Assembly: GCF_002845985.1 (NCBI RefSeq) | Contig: NZ_PDFK01000001.1 | Location: forward strand, 620,001 to 684,000 | DNA from: Lysinibacillus fusiformis | GTDB taxonomy: Bacteria; Bacillota; Bacilli; Bacillales_A; Planococcaceae | DNA length: 64,000 bases | Direction: 5' to 3' | Shown here: piece after piece, positions 62,191 to 64,000 of the stretch | How the letters are laid out: each line of letters begins with the position of its first letter | Position numbering within the stretch: position 1 is the stretch's first letter | Notes under the pieces: generated by a model | Database searches by the model: none | What the model was told of the DNA's origin: nothing | The model's input: only the letters and a program-made list of their open reading frames with translations | Made by a program: the position numbers and the translations under genes

Positions 62191-62979
62191 TCAGCTTTTT
62201 TGGGCCAATCGACCGATTTGCAGACGGATTTTATCCTTTTTTGTACGGCCTTCTGTCATAATAATTTTCACACGACCGCTCCCTCGTATCGATAAAATAT
62301 CCCCTTCTTGTAATTCAAAGGCAACTGTATCTCGCTCTGTCCAATTGACACGTACTTTATTCCCAGTAATCAAAGCTTGTGCCTTTTGACGTGACACATT
62401 TAAAATGGTAGCGATAATCACATCTAAACGCATGGATGAAACAGTATGAGATTCCTCAAACCACTCATCCTCATTGAAGAGAAGTGGCTCGTCTTGCTTT
62501 AAAGATTCAACATGTACCTTGACTTTACCAATACCCGTTAAATGCAAACGAACATAATCTGCTACCTCTTGTGCTACTACAAATTGCACCTGCTGCTCAT
62601 TGACACGTATATCACCAAATTTACCACGATTCAAGCCTAATGATAACAAGGCCCCTAACACATCTGGATGCCGGAGCTGGACAAATTTCATAGGATAGTG
62701 AATTGTAAATACTGTCAGCTGAAAGTCTTCCTCCATAACTTCATAGTAAGCAGGATAAATAAGCATACGCTGTCTCTCTGCCCCGTCAAATAACCCTGCA
62801 CATGCCGTTTTCAATGTATCGTCCTGTCCGATAATAGATGTCACGATAAAACGCTGTCTGGGATCAAGAAAATCTGTTAGCTTAGGTGCATAGCGATCCT
62901 CTACCTCACGCTGCCAACTTATTACTTGTTCAATAAACGGTTGTTCATCTTTTCGAAAATGCTGAATTAAGTGTTCCAT
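62191..62979 (-). CDS. ylmH: S4-domain RNA-binding protein YlmH
   Basis: A 262-residue protein: an N-terminal alpha/beta region and a C-terminal S4 domain (about 181-245, SSMRLDVIIATILNVSRQKAQ). YlmH has recently been linked to ribosome quality control together with RqcH (present in this window), besides its old genetic link to division. It lies between ylmG and divIVA, the conserved place. Confidence 0.93.
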   Translation of the reverse strand: MEHLIQHFRKDEQPFIEQVISWQREVEDRYAPKLTDFLDPRQRFIVTSIIGQDDTLKTACAGLFDGAERQRMLIYPAYYEVMEEDFQLTVFTIHYPMKFVQLRHPDVLGALLSLGLNRGKFGDIRVNEQQVQFVVAQEVADYVRLHLTGIGKVKVHVESLKQDEPLLFNEDEWFEESHTVSSMRLDVIIATILNVSRQKAQALITGNKVRVNWTERDTVAFELQEGDILSIRGSGRVKIIMTEGRTKKDKIRLQIGRLAQKS

Positions 62980-63066
62980 CTCGTTGTCTCCTCTTTCACT
63001 AGTTCTATATGCTTGGTGGGCTGGATGAACATAGTATTTCCAAGTTATGACGTCTTTGCATCATTG

Positions 63067-63095
63067 AGTATAATTTTTTTACATTTACTTGAAAA
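63067..63095 (-). promoter_or_regulatory. Possible promoter of ylmH
   Basis: -10 TATACT (63067-63072) with a weak -35 TTTTCA (63090-63095) at 17-base spacing. It would make sense because ylmG is followed by a terminator. Confidence 0.4.
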
Positions 63096-63213
63096 GCTCT
63101 TTTTTCCACTGGGGCAGTCTCATTATACAAGGATATTTGAACACCCGTTAAATAAACCTTTATCACCCTCTATTTTTTTGAACCACCGTTGCTCTTTCCG
63201 TACAAAAACATTG

Positions 63214-63248
63214 CTAAATAAAAAATCCCCACCTAAGAGTGAGGATTT
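63214..63248 (-). terminator. Terminator after ylmG
   Basis: AAATCCTCAC pairs with GTGGGGATTT (one mismatch) and a T6 run follows on the minus strand, starting five bases past the stop. Confidence 0.75.
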
Positions 63249-63252
63249 ACTG

Positions 63253-63534
63253 CTAAACGAACATAAGAAATATTTTCTGGATGACTATAACAAGCCCTCG
63301 TTCAATAAAATTCAACATGAAGATAGCCACAATTGGTGAAATATCAATCATTCCAAGTGGTGGAATGAACTTTCTGAAAATCCCTAAATACGGCTCACAC
63401 ACTTTTTCAAGCATACGTCCAATGGCTGAATTTTGAGCGGCAGGCACCCAAGACATTAAAATATAGCCAATTAGCATAAATGAATAGATTCTAAATGCTA
63501 ATGATACATAACCAAGTATTATAAAAAAAGTCAT
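63253..63534 (-). CDS. ylmG: YggT-family membrane protein YlmG
   Basis: A 93-residue protein with two hydrophobic helices flanking the YggT motif ([16 protein letters not shown] and [14 protein letters not shown]). Function is not settled; in plants and cyanobacteria relatives affect nucleoid or division. It lies between sepF and ylmH as in other Bacilli. Confidence 0.9.
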   Translation of the reverse strand: MTFFIILGYVSLAFRIYSFMLIGYILMSWVPAAQNSAIGRMLEKVCEPYLGIFRKFIPPLGMIDISPIVAIFMLNFIERGLVIVIQKIFLMFV

Positions 63535-63554
63535 ATAAACTACAATCCTCGCTA

Positions 63555-64000
63555 TTAATTATCGTCTAAAATAAAGTTTGTAATTTCACCAGTCACTTCT
63601 ACATTATCTGGCGTACAAAGGAAGATATCTTTACCGATACGTTGGATATCCCCGGCAAGTGCATAGACTGTACCACTTAAAAAATCAATAATGCGTTTAC
63701 CTTGCTCTCGTTCAATACGTTGTAAATTGACAATTGCAGCACGCTTATTTTTTAAATGCTCCGCGATATCTTGTGCTTCTGCATAAACTCTAGGCTCAAT
63801 TAAAACAACTTTTGCTCCCTTAGAGCTCATAGCTGCCTGCAAGCTTACAATGTTGTTAGGCGTTGCTGAACTTTGCGGCATAATTTCTTGAATAGGCGCC
63901 CTACGCTCTTTAATCGTTTTTTTAGGCTTTACGGAATGAATCGGTTGCTGTTGTTGTATGGGCTGTTGCTGCTGAATAGGAGCTTGCGTGATTTCTTCTT
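63555..64000 (-). CDS. sepF: Cell-division protein SepF, N-terminus cut by window edge
   Basis: The last 148 codons are present and the frame stays open to base 64000, so the membrane-binding N-terminus is outside. Seen from the edge: a linker with two Gln-rich repeats (PIQQQQ twice), then the DUF552 core starting near [23 protein letters not shown] and containing [16 protein letters not shown]. SepF binds the FtsZ tail, forms curved polymers and anchors the Z-ring. An internal ATG at 63881 is not the true start. Confidence 0.93.
   Translation of the reverse strand, partial: EEITQAPIQQQQPIQQQQPIHSVKPKKTIKERRAPIQEIMPQSSATPNNIVSLQAAMSSKGAKVVLIEPRVYAEAQDIAEHLKNKRAAIVNLQRIEREQGKRIIDFLSGTVYALAGDIQRIGKDIFLCTPDNVEVTGEITNFILDDN

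Overview
The window looks like a chromosomal segment of a spore-forming, low-GC Bacillales species, most likely Lysinibacillus or a close Planococcaceae relative. This rests on gene order and protein character, not on a database search. The backbone is the conserved Bacillus ylm-pyr-ylo block in reverse orientation: sepF-ylmG-ylmH-divIVA-ileS-lspA-ylyB-pyrR-pyrP-pyrB-pyrC-carA-carB-pyrK-pyrD-pyrF-pyrE, then rqcH, yloC-gmk-rpoZ-coaBC-priA-def-fmt-rsmB-rlmN-prpC-prkC-rsgA-rpe-thiN-spoVM, rpmB, yloU and fakA. Both edges cut genes: fakA loses its C-terminus at base 1 and sepF its N-terminus at base 64000.

Accessory blocks interrupt this backbone. (1) 1.6-8.8 kb lies between yloU and rpmB. It holds a membrane GGDEF protein, a RocB-like M20 hydrolase, an amino-acid permease, two adjacent pentein-fold (arginine deiminase/DDAH-type) enzymes and a divergent IclR regulator with a candidate operator. 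It reads as a catabolic module for arginine or a guanidino compound. (2) 25.9-41.5 kb lies between rqcH and pyrE. It holds a chemoreceptor, two complete peptide ABC transporters facing each other, and a metallo-beta-lactamase-fold hydrolase. (3) 54.9-58.3 kb lies between lspA and ileS. It holds a DUF485/solute-sodium symporter pair (acetate-permease type) and a divergent AraC regulator with a degenerate receiver-like N-terminus.

The pyr operon makes UMP de novo. It has a clear sigma-A promoter inside the end of ylyB, a PyrR-binding leader attenuator and a second attenuator before pyrB; only 17 nt separate pyrR from pyrP, so no attenuator fits there. ileS has a textbook T-box leader with an AUC specifier. 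The yloC-to-spoVM block joins nucleotide, CoA and thiamine metabolism with formylmethionine handling, rRNA methylation and the PrkC/PrpC signalling pair, mostly with overlapping or nearly touching genes.

The most notable observations are a SpoVM gene that appears to start at CUG and to end inside its own terminator, a CoaBC whose CoaB half has lost its signature motifs, strong CodY-like boxes before the second peptide transporter, an unusual repeat-rich leader before the first one, and the two-pentein/IclR module.
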